From assembly GCA_017302795.1 (NCBI GenBank), contig JAFLCB010000002.1:62001-126000 (forward strand): DNA of 64,000 nt, given 5' to 3'. Numbering within the stretch: position 1 is the first letter of the stretch; every line of letters begins with the position of its first letter. Shown here in pieces: positions 34,711-43,386 of this stretch. The DNA is from Deltaproteobacteria bacterium. GTDB taxonomy: Bacteria; Bdellovibrionota; Bdellovibrionia; Bdellovibrionales; JAMPXM01. The notes below the pieces were generated by a model. The model saw nothing but the letters and a program-made list of their open reading frames with translations, had not been told where the DNA came from and made no database searches. The translations under genes and the position numbers were made by a program.

Positions 34711-35649
34711 ATGAGTTCGATCAAAATTTATAGTCCGTCGGACTTTCCGGCCTATCTTCCGAAGCTCAATCTTCTTTACGACGATCTCTTTAAAGACGGT
34801 AAGGGCTTTCGTTCGAAACTTGTCGGCGGACTAGGCGAACGCGTCGGGCTTTCGTCGAATGTGATTCAGCTGCTCGCTCAAACGATCGAGTTTATTCACA
34901 ACGCTTCCTTGTTACATGACGACCTGATCGATCGCTCTGTTCTTCGTCGTGGAAAGCCAGCGGCATGGACTAAGTACACTCCTGAATACGCAGTGCTCGC
35001 GGGCGATTATCTTTTAGCGCGAGTGATGGTGAATCTTTCGAGTCACGGGAATGTTCGGTTGATTCAATACACCGCAGAAGTGATTTCAGATTTGTTGGAA
35101 GGCGAGTGGATTCAGGACTCCCTCGTAAAGGACTTCACAATCAAACTGGAAGATCTGAACCGAGTTCACAATCTAAAAACCGGCTCACTGTTCAAATGGT
35201 GCATTCGCGCTCCTTTCATAGCGAAGGAACGCTATGACGAAAAGCTTCATCAGCAACTAGAAGAGTGTGGAACGATCTTGGGTTTACTGTTCCAGCGCAG
35301 TGATGATCTTTTGGACTTTGATATTCGGAACGACGAAGGCAAAGCGGTGCTAGGAGATCTGAAATCCGGTTACTTGAACTCTTTCGCGGTTTGGGTATTG
35401 AGGGGTGTTTCGGACGATGCATTTAAACGCGCAGTTCAGGCCCAGTCGTTAGGAGAATTTAAATCAATCGTGGGCGAGGCGCACTTTGATTTGCGCGCGG
35501 CTGAGTTTGATGTCGAGAACCAGCGATCCATTGATTTGTACTTTCACCGCCTTCAGGAAATGAACTTAAGCTTGAACGCAGACGAAAAGTCCTCTCTGGA
35601 AATTTTAAAGCAACTGCCGCAGCCGCTTTATTGGCGAAAAAAATTGTAA
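34711..35649 (+). CDS. Polyprenyl diphosphate synthase
   Basis: Trans-isoprenyl diphosphate synthase building the quinone side chain from farnesyl- or geranyl-diphosphate and IPP, 312 residues. First Asp-rich motif LLHDDLIDRSVLRRGKP (DDxxD) near residue 75, second motif QRSDDLLDFD near 205; KTGSLFKWC lies between. ATG 34711 fits the family; a GTG at 34690 would extend it by seven residues. Followed by menA with a one-base start/stop overlap, which points to the menaquinone tail. Chain length cannot be read reliably. Confidence 0.88.
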   Translation: MSSIKIYSPSDFPAYLPKLNLLYDDLFKDGKGFRSKLVGGLGERVGLSSNVIQLLAQTIEFIHNASLLHDDLIDRSVLRRGKPAAWTKYTPEYAVLAGDYLLARVMVNLSSHGNVRLIQYTAEVISDLLEGEWIQDSLVKDFTIKLEDLNRVHNLKTGSLFKWCIRAPFIAKERYDEKLHQQLEECGTILGLLFQRSDDLLDFDIRNDEGKAVLGDLKSGYLNSFAVWVLRGVSDDAFKRAVQAQSLGEFKSIVGEAHFDLRAAEFDVENQRSIDLYFHRLQEMNLSLNADEKSSLEILKQLPQPLYWRKKL

Positions 35650-36737
35650 TGTCTGAACGGTTCTTGACGGTTTCAAATGGTGATTCACGATTGCGCGATC
35701 TACTGGAGGGTCGATATTCAGACAATGCTGTAAGGCCAGTATTAGTGTCCACATTGAATCCCGAAAACCTCTCGAAAACCGAGTGGACTTTTGAGTTCAT
35801 CAAACTTGGTGAGTTGCGTGTGCCATCTTTGATGATTGTATGGCTGCGCGCGCTTCGTCCCGAGACGTTGGTTTTATCCCTCGCTCCGATGTTTGCCACG
35901 GCGATGTGGTTGGTGAGGCAAAATGTTTTTGATTTCGTCCTGATGTTCCAAGCGTTGGTTGGGGTACTGGCGCTTCACGCTTCGATTGGACTCTTTAACG
36001 ATTATCACGATCACGTCAGCGGGTGGGACCGGTTGATCGCGCGCGGCGGTGCACGTGTGATTGGTCGCGGTTGGCTTCGTGCGCTGGATGTAAAGCGAGC
36101 GGCATGGGTCGCATTCTCAATCGCTATTTTAGCGGGGGCTCCGCTTGTGATCTCACGTTTTTCTGTCGGTGTTGTAATTGCGCTGCTCACGTTGCTGGCA
36201 GCGCTCGAGTTTGCAGTTTCAAAATTTGGTCTTAAGTACAAAGGGTTTGCCGAAATTGCAGCATGGTTCATGTTCGGGCCGCTTTTAACGGGCGGTTTTT
36301 ATTGGGCTGTTGCTGGTCGGTTAACTATTGATGCTGTCGTATGGGGCTTTCTTTACGGCTCGTTAGCACTTTTAATTTTGCACTTAAAAAACTTTGAACG
36401 AATCATGATCGACGGTCGCGCCGGGTTTCGAACATGGCCGGTTCGCGCGGGCTTTGATGCATCTAAAACTTTCGCATACTTCTGTGTGTCGCTAGTTTTA
36501 GGCTCGGCGGCTGTGATTGGGTTTGTTGTCGACGCGATCCCGGAACGACTTTTGATGATGCTCACGCTCGCCATGGGGACTTGGCCTCTTGTAAAGCGCG
36601 TTCATCAATTGGAATCGCCGGTTTCTGGCCTCATGCGGGGTCTCGCTCGCGAAGGCTATATGCTTGCATGGTGGGGTTTCTTGGGTTTCGTCCTAGGTGA
36701 ACTTGTTCGAAATTTCGAAGCCTGGGTGTGGTGGTGA
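35649..36737 (+). CDS. menA: UbiA-family prenyltransferase, probably MenA
   Basis: Integral membrane enzyme attaching the polyprenyl tail to 1,4-dihydroxy-2-naphthoate, the penultimate step of menaquinone synthesis. First Asp motif NDYHDHVSGWD (NDxxDxxxD), followed by RGGARVIGRGWL; second region LKNFERIMIDGRAGFRTWPV with the conserved D and R. About eight to nine membrane helices. The first ~55 residues are polar and not part of the UbiA fold. ATG 35649 sits inside the stop of the polyprenyl synthase (TAATG), so translation is coupled. MenA is chosen over UbiA from the motif spacing and the thioesterase and synthase beside it. Confidence 0.82.
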   Translation: MSERFLTVSNGDSRLRDLLEGRYSDNAVRPVLVSTLNPENLSKTEWTFEFIKLGELRVPSLMIVWLRALRPETLVLSLAPMFATAMWLVRQNVFDFVLMFQALVGVLALHASIGLFNDYHDHVSGWDRLIARGGARVIGRGWLRALDVKRAAWVAFSIAILAGAPLVISRFSVGVVIALLTLLAALEFAVSKFGLKYKGFAEIAAWFMFGPLLTGGFYWAVAGRLTIDAVVWGFLYGSLALLILHLKNFERIMIDGRAGFRTWPVRAGFDASKTFAYFCVSLVLGSAAVIGFVVDAIPERLLMMLTLAMGTWPLVKRVHQLESPVSGLMRGLAREGYMLAWWGFLGFVLGELVRNFEAWVWW

Positions 36738-37474
36738 GAGATCACGGCCTTAAGCCGCCACAGGTTGTTGATGCATTCGATGAAGCGGGTCGGCCCGCCA
36801 AGGGAATTGAGAGCAAAGGTTTGCCGGTTGTTGTCGATTTTCTAAGTGCGAAGCTGCAGCATCGCGTGCGGTCGGGGGTAGACAGCGAACTCGTTGTGAA
36901 GGTTTTTGGCGTTAAAAAATCCGAGAGGAAAGACCCAGGAAAAAACCTCATCTGCGATTTTACTGCAGGCCTTGGAGTCGATTCTTTTTTACTGGCAAAT
37001 GCAGGCTTCAAGGTTATCAGCTTCGAGCGCGATCCGCGTGTGTTTGCGCTTTTGGAAGATGGACTTAAGCGTTTTCTTGCGAACAGTTCTGCTCAAAGTC
37101 TAAATTTGCAGTTTCGACATCAGGATGTGGCGTTTGCAGAAGAGGTCAAACGAACCGAGCTGCTTGCGACTTTACCTCAGCGTCCGTTCGCGGTTTATTT
37201 AGATCCGATGTATGAAGACACGTCGCTTAAATCAAAGTCCCTTCCAAAAAAGGAAATGGCGGTTTTGCGCCAGGTGCTTGCGCCCTCCTCCGAGCAGGAG
37301 CTCGGATCTCTATTGGCCACCGCACTTTGGCTGGCTGAGTCTCGGGTGGTAGTGAAGCGACCAATGGGTGCTCCCCCGATTGAAGGCGCGCGCCAACCGG
37401 CACACCGCCATGAAGGTAAAACAGCGTGTTTTGACGTTTACACTTGTCGTCCGGGGCCGATCTCGGCACGCTAA
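36728..37474 (+). CDS. rsmJ: RsmJ-like 16S rRNA methyltransferase
   Basis: Class I SAM-dependent methyltransferase of 248 residues; RsmJ makes m2G1516 in 16S rRNA. SAM motif LICDFTAGLGVDSFLLANAG near residue 77, acidic end of strand 2 in SFERDPRVFALLEDGLKRF, catalytic AVYLDPMYEDTSLKSKSL-PKKEM, and late RVVVKRPMGAPP. All are RsmJ-type. Starts with GTG inside the end of menA (10 bp overlap), so it is a rider in the menaquinone operon rather than a pathway gene. One of several in-frame GTGs could be the true start. Confidence 0.87.
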   Translation: MVVRDHGLKPPQVVDAFDEAGRPAKGIESKGLPVVVDFLSAKLQHRVRSGVDSELVVKVFGVKKSERKDPGKNLICDFTAGLGVDSFLLANAGFKVISFERDPRVFALLEDGLKRFLANSSAQSLNLQFRHQDVAFAEEVKRTELLATLPQRPFAVYLDPMYEDTSLKSKSLPKKEMAVLRQVLAPSSEQELGSLLATALWLAESRVVVKRPMGAPPIEGARQPAHRHEGKTACFDVYTCRPGPISAR

Positions 37475-37480
37475 GAATCA

Positions 37481-39232
37481 ATGTTCAATAAATTCGCCAA
37501 GCGGTACAGCAAGCAGATTTCCTATGGGATAGCGGGACTTTTCACGTTGGCCTTCGGCTTTTTTCTCTATTGGCTTTTGCCGGTCTCAGCTCAAACACGC
37601 CTGTCAGCCGATCATTTGCGCTGGGCTTTTTCTTCGACAGATCGTGAAGCGGTTGCGGGACAATCCTTGTCGGCGGTTTGGCTTTTAATTCTGGAATTGA
37701 CGAAATTGACTGGGGCCATAGTTCCGGGCGCGTCGCTGTATCCAACCGCCGCCGCACTTAGCGGTTGGCTGACGCTGGCTGCGATTGTTCTGCTTTTTAT
37801 AAAGTGGCGTGGATTTCATTGGTCGGTTTTGCTTTTGATGCTTTCGCCTTGGCTTTTTTGGTCCGCCGTTATTCCAAATGGTTTTGCTATTTCAAGTTTG
37901 GCTTTAGTGGGGATTAGTTTCCTTGCAGTAAACCGAAGTGGTCGGCTGGTGGCCGCACGTTCGCGGCCGTGGACTTATATTTTAAATTTAGTCGAAGGCT
38001 TTGCCGCAGGTATTACTCCGGCCGCATGGATTCTGGTTTTGACACTTTCAGTGGTCCCAAATGAAGAATCGGATTCACGAAAAATAAAGCGCGACCGCTG
38101 GCTTCGGGTAGGTCTGATATTCATTGGACTCCTTTTGCATCCCTTACTTTCAAGTATCACTAATAAAATTTCTGGTTATGCAATCCCTGGAGAAAGCAGC
38201 AGTTCGATAAGTTGGCTGCCAGTGCTCAATTCTTTGCGTGTTCTTGGCCTTGAAGAGCCGCTAGGTGCCGGTTTTGTGTTTTTAGGGCCGGTGGGTGAAA
38301 CAGCAATCGGGCTGCTTGGATCCGTGACGGTGGTCGTTGCAGTTTTGATAGCGTGGTTTGGCGGTCGGCCAATTCGCGCCGCACTTTTATTACTACCCGC
38401 CGTTCTTGTTTTGTTGCTCGGTTCACCGAAGGCCTGGCGCCTAGCCCACCCTGGGTGGAACTCGATTCTTGAGGATGTCTATTTGAACGTTGAACGATCA
38501 CTCGATAGGCCGACCATCGTGATTACGCCTCTCCCCACAGAGGAGTCGATCGCCAGATACGTCTCATCATTTTTGTCGGAAGCCAAATCATCGGAGCCTA
38601 GAAAACTATTGGCCGTAAGACCACAGGCCATAGCAGCCCGCAGCCTCAAAGACAGTATCCAGTTGGAACGACTGCGAGTCGCCCTTCCGAATTACTTTGA
38701 GCCTGCGGCGGGAGAACTGCAGCCAAGTTACGAGGATTTTTTAACAAAGTATGTGCGACCAAATTTAAAAAATGGAATCCCATTTTGGTTTTCGGTTTCG
38801 CCCAAAGAGAAGAATGGACTGCTGATTCGATTTCTGATGACGGGGGTGCTTGTTCAACATCAAGACGGAGCAACCAAGATTCGCCTTAACCGCGCCGACG
38901 TGCAGCGCGGATATGTTCGTTCGCGGCTTAACTACCGAGAAGGGCAACTGAAGCAGACGCTGGAAGTTAGAGCCTACGAACCCTACGCGTATTTTCACTT
39001 AGCAATGGCTCAAGATTTGGCCGATGCAAAGAAAACACGAGATTGGGAAAAACGTGCGTTAGGAGAAATGTACGCAGCCTTAAAAAAGGCTCCGTGGCTA
39101 AGGGAGCCTTATCAGAAAGTTTGTGTCGAGCCTGAGAGCCGACCGAAGACCGAAGTGGAACTGAAAGGCAACTCTCAGGTGACTGCGGTCGAACCACTAG
39201 ATATCTGCAAAGAGATCCGCGCAGAACTGTAG
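37481..39232 (+). CDS. Polytopic membrane protein with soluble C-terminal domain, unknown function
   Basis: Protein of 583 residues. The first ~310 residues hold about nine to ten hydrophobic segments (for instance ISYGIAGLFTLAFGFFLYWL, WSVLLLMLSPWLFWSAV and IRAALLLLPAVLVLLLG); the last ~270 are soluble with a helical, TPR-like end (AYFHLAMAQDL, EMYAALKKAPWLREPYQ). The layout resembles lipid-linked-sugar glycosyltransferases of the DUF2723/PMT type, but I cannot find their catalytic Asp-Glu motif, so no function is given. Seven bp after rsmJ and probably in the same operon. The ATG at 37481 fits the hydrophobic start. Confidence 0.6.
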   Translation: MFNKFAKRYSKQISYGIAGLFTLAFGFFLYWLLPVSAQTRLSADHLRWAFSSTDREAVAGQSLSAVWLLILELTKLTGAIVPGASLYPTAAALSGWLTLAAIVLLFIKWRGFHWSVLLLMLSPWLFWSAVIPNGFAISSLALVGISFLAVNRSGRLVAARSRPWTYILNLVEGFAAGITPAAWILVLTLSVVPNEESDSRKIKRDRWLRVGLIFIGLLLHPLLSSITNKISGYAIPGESSSSISWLPVLNSLRVLGLEEPLGAGFVFLGPVGETAIGLLGSVTVVVAVLIAWFGGRPIRAALLLLPAVLVLLLGSPKAWRLAHPGWNSILEDVYLNVERSLDRPTIVITPLPTEESIARYVSSFLSEAKSSEPRKLLAVRPQAIAARSLKDSIQLERLRVALPNYFEPAAGELQPSYEDFLTKYVRPNLKNGIPFWFSVSPKEKNGLLIRFLMTGVLVQHQDGATKIRLNRADVQRGYVRSRLNYREGQLKQTLEVRAYEPYAYFHLAMAQDLADAKKTRDWEKRALGEMYAALKKAPWLREPYQKVCVEPESRPKTEVELKGNSQVTAVEPLDICKEIRAEL

Positions 39233-39242
39233 TCAACTAGAG

Positions 39243-39258
39243 GCCCAATCATTTGGGC
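39243..39258. terminator. Possible bidirectional hairpin between convergent genes
   Basis: GCCCAA (39243-39248) pairs exactly with TTGGGC (39253-39258) over a 4-base loop, in the 37-bp gap between the membrane protein gene and oligoendopeptidase gene that face each other. On the plus strand a short TTTT follows about 9 bases later; there is no T tract on the minus strand, so activity is uncertain. Confidence 0.4.
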
Positions 39259-39269
39259 GCCCAATCGTT

Positions 39270-41201
39270 TTAAACTTCCACAGCAAGCTTCAAAGCTTTG
39301 CGCCAGTAGTCCACGTTTCCGATGTCTTCGCCGGTGTGTTTTTGAACAAGCTCTTCCGCCGTCATGCGACCGGTATCGCGAAGAAGCGCGCGATACGTTG
39401 GCATGAAGTCCGCACCTTCTTCTTTGCGTTTCGCATAAAGGCTTAAGCTGAAGAGATAGCCGAACGTGTACGGGAAATTATAGAAGCTGACGTACGACAT
39501 AGCGAAATGTAGTTTGCTTGCCCAAAACATTTCGTCGGGGCCGGAAAGCGTGTCGCCGTACCATTGCATCCAGGTTTTCGACATCAGTTGCGAGAGCTCT
39601 TCGGCCGTCAACGTCGTCGTTTGTCGTTCCGTGTAGAGAGCTTTTTCGAATTCATACCGTACCGGGATGTTGATCAAGAACGATGCCGCAGTTTCCGCAT
39701 TCTGCCAGCGAATTTCATTCTTTGCGTGTGCATCGCCATGTTTTTTAACGTAGTCAGCGAAAGCTGTTTCCGCAAAGACACTGGCGGTTTCCGCCAAAGT
39801 CATCGGCGAACCCATTGCTGCGCGCGGAAGATCGCGCTGCACCCACGAGTGATAGGCGTGACCGAGTTCATGGGCAAGCGTTCGAATGTCGTTCATCGAA
39901 CCCATGTAAGTCTGAAACACGCGTGGCGTGCGCGATTTCGGAAATCCTGTGCAGTAGGCGCCATTGCGCTTCGATTCGAGTACACGTCCTTCCATCCAAT
40001 TGTTTTTCAACATGATGTCGCAGAATTCGCCGAACTCGCGATCGACCTCCATGAACGAGGCGCGAATCATTTCTAAACCTTCATTGAACGAGCGTGTTTT
40101 CGACGTTTCGCCAATTGGCGCCGGCGCTCCTGCAAGAATGTCCCAAGGGTCTAATTGTTTTTTTCCAAGGCCGTTCGCCATAAAGCGCAAGCCAGCTTGG
40201 CTTTGCGGAAGAAATTCGCGAACCGCGAGCATCATTGCGTCCAAGGTCTCGCGTTCGATCTTCGCCATGCGAATCGGCTGTGATAAAAAATCCTGTTTCA
40301 CTTTTGTTGAGCGCTTTTTAGCCAATTCAATTCGCCAGCCTGCCAGCGCATTGAGAATGCCGGCAGCAGATTCCTTTTGTTCTTTCCACGCATAGTTGAT
40401 GGCGTGCCAGGCAGCTTTACGTGCTTTTTCATCGTCGCCCCGGACAAGGCCTGATGTTTGAGCAAAGCCAAGTGTTTCTTCTCGACCATCATCATATTTT
40501 AAGCGGCACTTCATTTGTCCCGAGATCTGATTATAGAGCGTCCCCCAGGCAGTGTGACCGCTGATGGAAAGCGAAGAAATTAAATTTTCCTCTGCTTCGC
40601 TGAGAAGCGTGTCACGGTACTTGCGAGTGAGAGAAATGTGAAATTGACGATCTTTTGTTGCATCACTTTGCAGGTAAGCTTGGATCACCGCTTCTGGAGC
40701 GCGCGCAAAAAACAACGATACCGGCGTGAAAGCCTGAGACACGCGAGAGTAGGTGGCCTGAAGCTCGTTCGTTAGCTTTTGGGCCTGTTGATTCTTACCG
40801 TCGACTCCGGCTTCGCAGCTTACAAAGACGCTTAGATTTCCTAGCAGCGTATACAGATCATCTTCGATGGCAGCTAGGGTCTGAAGCTTTTCAATAAGAT
40901 CGCTATTGGCCGGCAGGTTCATTGCGACGACGGCAGTTTCAGAAGTGAGTAGGCTCATCGCTGGCTTCAGTTCCGCGACAAGAGTTTGAACTTTCAACAG
41001 AGACGCTTCCACTTGCGCCCGATCCGCTTGAAATTCAGGCGACGTCATCGACGGATATTCGGTGGAATTGTCCCAAGCAGGTCCTTGAAGCTGCTCGGCA
41101 ATTTGCGGAGAGGATGCCTGTGGCGTTTTCGATGCTGGCGAAACTGCTCCCGGTGTTTTTGCGGGTTGAGTGACCGTGAGAGATTCCGTGAGAGATTCCA
41201 T
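39270..41201 (-). CDS. pepF: Oligoendopeptidase F (M3 family)
   Basis: Cytoplasmic zinc endopeptidase cutting oligopeptides, 643 residues. The zinc site HELGHAYHSW is at 444-453, with the third ligand in MTLAETASVFAE near 471. The preceding substrate region TGFPKSRTPRVFQTYMGSM is typical of the pepF/M3 clade. The first ~45 residues are a Thr/Pro/Ala/Ser-rich tail (TQPAKTPGAVSPASKTPQAS) not found in most PepF, and there is no signal peptide. The start ATG has GGAG upstream. It faces the membrane protein gene, with the SirB1-like gene behind it on the same strand at 17 bp. Confidence 0.93.
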   Translation of the reverse strand: MESLTESLTVTQPAKTPGAVSPASKTPQASSPQIAEQLQGPAWDNSTEYPSMTSPEFQADRAQVEASLLKVQTLVAELKPAMSLLTSETAVVAMNLPANSDLIEKLQTLAAIEDDLYTLLGNLSVFVSCEAGVDGKNQQAQKLTNELQATYSRVSQAFTPVSLFFARAPEAVIQAYLQSDATKDRQFHISLTRKYRDTLLSEAEENLISSLSISGHTAWGTLYNQISGQMKCRLKYDDGREETLGFAQTSGLVRGDDEKARKAAWHAINYAWKEQKESAAGILNALAGWRIELAKKRSTKVKQDFLSQPIRMAKIERETLDAMMLAVREFLPQSQAGLRFMANGLGKKQLDPWDILAGAPAPIGETSKTRSFNEGLEMIRASFMEVDREFGEFCDIMLKNNWMEGRVLESKRNGAYCTGFPKSRTPRVFQTYMGSMNDIRTLAHELGHAYHSWVQRDLPRAAMGSPMTLAETASVFAETAFADYVKKHGDAHAKNEIRWQNAETAASFLINIPVRYEFEKALYTERQTTTLTAEELSQLMSKTWMQWYGDTLSGPDEMFWASKLHFAMSYVSFYNFPYTFGYLFSLSLYAKRKEEGADFMPTYRALLRDTGRMTAEELVQKHTGEDIGNVDYWRKALKLAVEV

Positions 41202-41218
41202 CTGGAGGACTCCTTATT

Positions 41219-42085
41219 TTAAAGATCTGTTCTTAGATCGTCGTACAGTGAAATCAGGGCCGGTGGCGCCTTTTCTTTTTCGTGGAAAGCAAAAAAGCGT
41301 TTCAAGTCGTCGAGAGCTCGGTGGCGGTTGCCAAGGCGGGAGTTCAGAACTGCGCGGTCCGCCCAGCGGGAGGTTTCGGCTGGTTGAAGCGCGATAATGC
41401 TATCCAGAATCGATAGCTGTTGCTGGAGTGACTCTAGAGTACGATCCCGGTCGAGCGCGACAAAGAGTTCTGTCAGCGCAGCGGACAGCGCCTCGGCAAA
41501 CGATTTGCGAGCGAAACCTTTTGGCGCACTCTTGCACCAAGGTGACCAGGTTTCGTCAGGAACAAGGCACCCCTGCGCTTGGAGATCAAAAAGAAAAATA
41601 CGTCCATCATCGTTGATCGGAATCATGCGAACGACTTCGCCAGGTACGCCATGTACAATTTCGATATGCGAAAACTGCGAACTAACATCAAATGCGCGGC
41701 AGGAGGCGTTGAAAAGCTCCGCGACCCAGCCATACAGCATTGAAAGAAGAGCGGGCGGGGCCAGGCGCTTTGCGATGACGGTCTCAAGCGCCGCGGGTCC
41801 GATTTGTCGGCGGAAGCCAAGGTCTTCGAAAAAAATTTCGTTGATGAGGTCGATATGGGACTGGTTTGTTTCTTTGACGTCGAGAACTTTGCGGTCGATG
41901 AGCGCGGAAACTTCCCAGCGGAAAAATTTCAATCGACGATCGAGATCCGAAACCGATTTCTCGGCCGTCGCGCATATCGCATATTCGCGAAGTGGCCCTT
42001 CCCAGGAATCCGTCGACGTCCAGATTGCGATTTGAGTCGCGGCTCTCGCGCGTTTGGTTTTTTCTTCAGAAGCGTCGCCAGTCAT
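41219..42085 (-). CDS. SirB1-like (transglutaminase-like/TPR) protein
   Basis: About 288 residues from ATG 42085. The N-terminal half aligns with the SirB1 transglutaminase-like region (PF13369): INEIFFEDLGFRRQIGPAAL, LAPPALLSMLYGWVAELF and VRMIPINDDGRIFLFDLQAQG. The region where active transglutaminases have Cys, His and Asp is not clearly preserved, so it may be non-catalytic. A TPR-like pair follows (DSIIALQPAETSRWADRAVL). SirB1 relatives are found near many genes and their role is unknown. It is divergent from the SpoIIE-like gene. An earlier TTG (42190) would overlap that gene. Confidence 0.68.
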   Translation of the reverse strand: MTGDASEEKTKRARAATQIAIWTSTDSWEGPLREYAICATAEKSVSDLDRRLKFFRWEVSALIDRKVLDVKETNQSHIDLINEIFFEDLGFRRQIGPAALETVIAKRLAPPALLSMLYGWVAELFNASCRAFDVSSQFSHIEIVHGVPGEVVRMIPINDDGRIFLFDLQAQGCLVPDETWSPWCKSAPKGFARKSFAEALSAALTELFVALDRDRTLESLQQQLSILDSIIALQPAETSRWADRAVLNSRLGNRHRALDDLKRFFAFHEKEKAPPALISLYDDLRTDL

Positions 42086-42181
42086 ATAGTCTGGGTTACT
42101 GAAGGCGGCGAGGACTTGAAAGTGGCAATGCGCCAAGTCGCGTTCTTGACGCCGCTTGCCACGAACCTGAGACTCTAGAGA

Positions 42182-43171
42182 GTGGGACAAGACAACAAAC
42201 CGCCTAATAAACTAAATAAGACCTCAGCTAAGGCATCTATGAACCTGAAGAGCGCTAGCCACGAAGAGCTAATTGGTCGAATCGAAGAGCTTGAGATCGA
42301 GGTAGCGGCTCGCGAGAAAGACTTGGCAGTATTTCGCAGTCAGTTGGCGCAGGCCAACGTGACACTTGAAGGACTGATTTCCAGAGTCGCCGAAGAAGTG
42401 AAAACGGCGGCGTTGATCCAAAAAGTTTTGGTCCCGACGGAGTTTCCAAATATTCCGGGTTTTGAGTTTTCCACAAAGTTTGTCCCTAGCCCCATCAGTG
42501 GTGGGGATTATTTCGACATTTTCGAGCACGAGGATCGAATGAAGTTTGGTGTCGTCCTCGCTAGCTCAAACGGCTATGGAATGTCGGCACTTTTGCTAAG
42601 TGTGTTGCTGAGGGTCACTGGTCAAAACGAGGCGAAGCGTGGTTTATCACCGGAAAAACTGCTTCAGACCGTAGCGGCGGAACTTGAGCCGAGCTTTGGT
42701 TCTGGTCCGAAGGGTCATGATCGGGCCAATGTCTTTTACGCAACGATTGATCGCCGCAATTTGCAAATGAACTATTCGGTAGCCGGCCTGTTATTTGGTG
42801 CGGTTTATCGGTCAGGCGATCGCACAATTGAGCGTTTGAAATCAGCAGATGGTGCGATCGAAAAGGGACGGTATTTGATCGAGGGCACTTTGCATTCGGT
42901 GTCGTTAGAAGCGCGGGACCGAGTAATTCTGGTTTCAGGCGGTACGATTGCCGCGAAAAACCAGAAGGGCGAGACCTTCGGCGAGGATCGTTTGATTCGG
43001 GCGATCACTGCACACGCTGCGAATTCTGGTGCCGCGTCGATTCACGATGCGCGAAATGAAATACTCTATTCGGTCGAAAAACACGCAAATGGACAAGATC
43101 TGCCTCAAGATGTCACCGTCGTCGTCTTTGAAGTGAAAGATCGCGTCATACGACTCGCGCCGCGCCGGTAA
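42182..43171 (+). CDS. SpoIIE/RsbU-like PP2C phosphatase with degenerate metal site
   Basis: Protein of 329 residues: an N-terminal coiled coil (about 25-75) then a SpoIIE/PP2C domain. VPSPISGGDYFDIF (101-114) keeps the first Asp of the metal site and the C-terminal QDLPQDVTVVVFEVK keeps an Asp in the last. The central motif, normally DVSGHG, reads LASSNGYG at 126-133: its metal-binding Asp is lost. It may therefore bind an anti-sigma or partner factor without dephosphorylating it. GTG start. Probably acts in a partner-switching pathway; no anti-sigma-factor gene is close by. Confidence 0.75.
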   Translation: MGQDNKPPNKLNKTSAKASMNLKSASHEELIGRIEELEIEVAAREKDLAVFRSQLAQANVTLEGLISRVAEEVKTAALIQKVLVPTEFPNIPGFEFSTKFVPSPISGGDYFDIFEHEDRMKFGVVLASSNGYGMSALLLSVLLRVTGQNEAKRGLSPEKLLQTVAAELEPSFGSGPKGHDRANVFYATIDRRNLQMNYSVAGLLFGAVYRSGDRTIERLKSADGAIEKGRYLIEGTLHSVSLEARDRVILVSGGTIAAKNQKGETFGEDRLIRAITAHAANSGAASIHDARNEILYSVEKHANGQDLPQDVTVVVFEVKDRVIRLAPRR

Positions 43172-43218
43172 CGGCATTCGCTACTCGGTTCGGCTACGGC
43201 AAGTGGCGTTCTAATTTT

Positions 43219-43241
43219 TAGAAACCTGCTGCTGGTTTCTA
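43219..43241. other. Hairpin upstream of citrate synthase
   Basis: TAGAAACC (43219-43226) and GGTTTCTA (43234-43241) are an exact 8-base inverted repeat with a 7-base loop, about 145 bp before the gltA start and 48 bp after the end of the SpoIIE-like gene. It could end the upstream transcript (no T tract follows) or be an operator. A TTGACC at 43264-43269 further on is a possible -35, but no convincing -10 is at 17 bp. Confidence 0.35.
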
Positions 43242-43386
43242 GTCCGTTTCGGGCGGTGATAGATTGACCTCATTACGAACAGAGTAGATTCTCTATTCTG
43301 CATTGCAGTAAAATTGAATTCTGGATTCGTCGCGGACGTCACTGTAAGACCCGCTGTACATTTGGCATTTATCGAAAGGAACTCTC

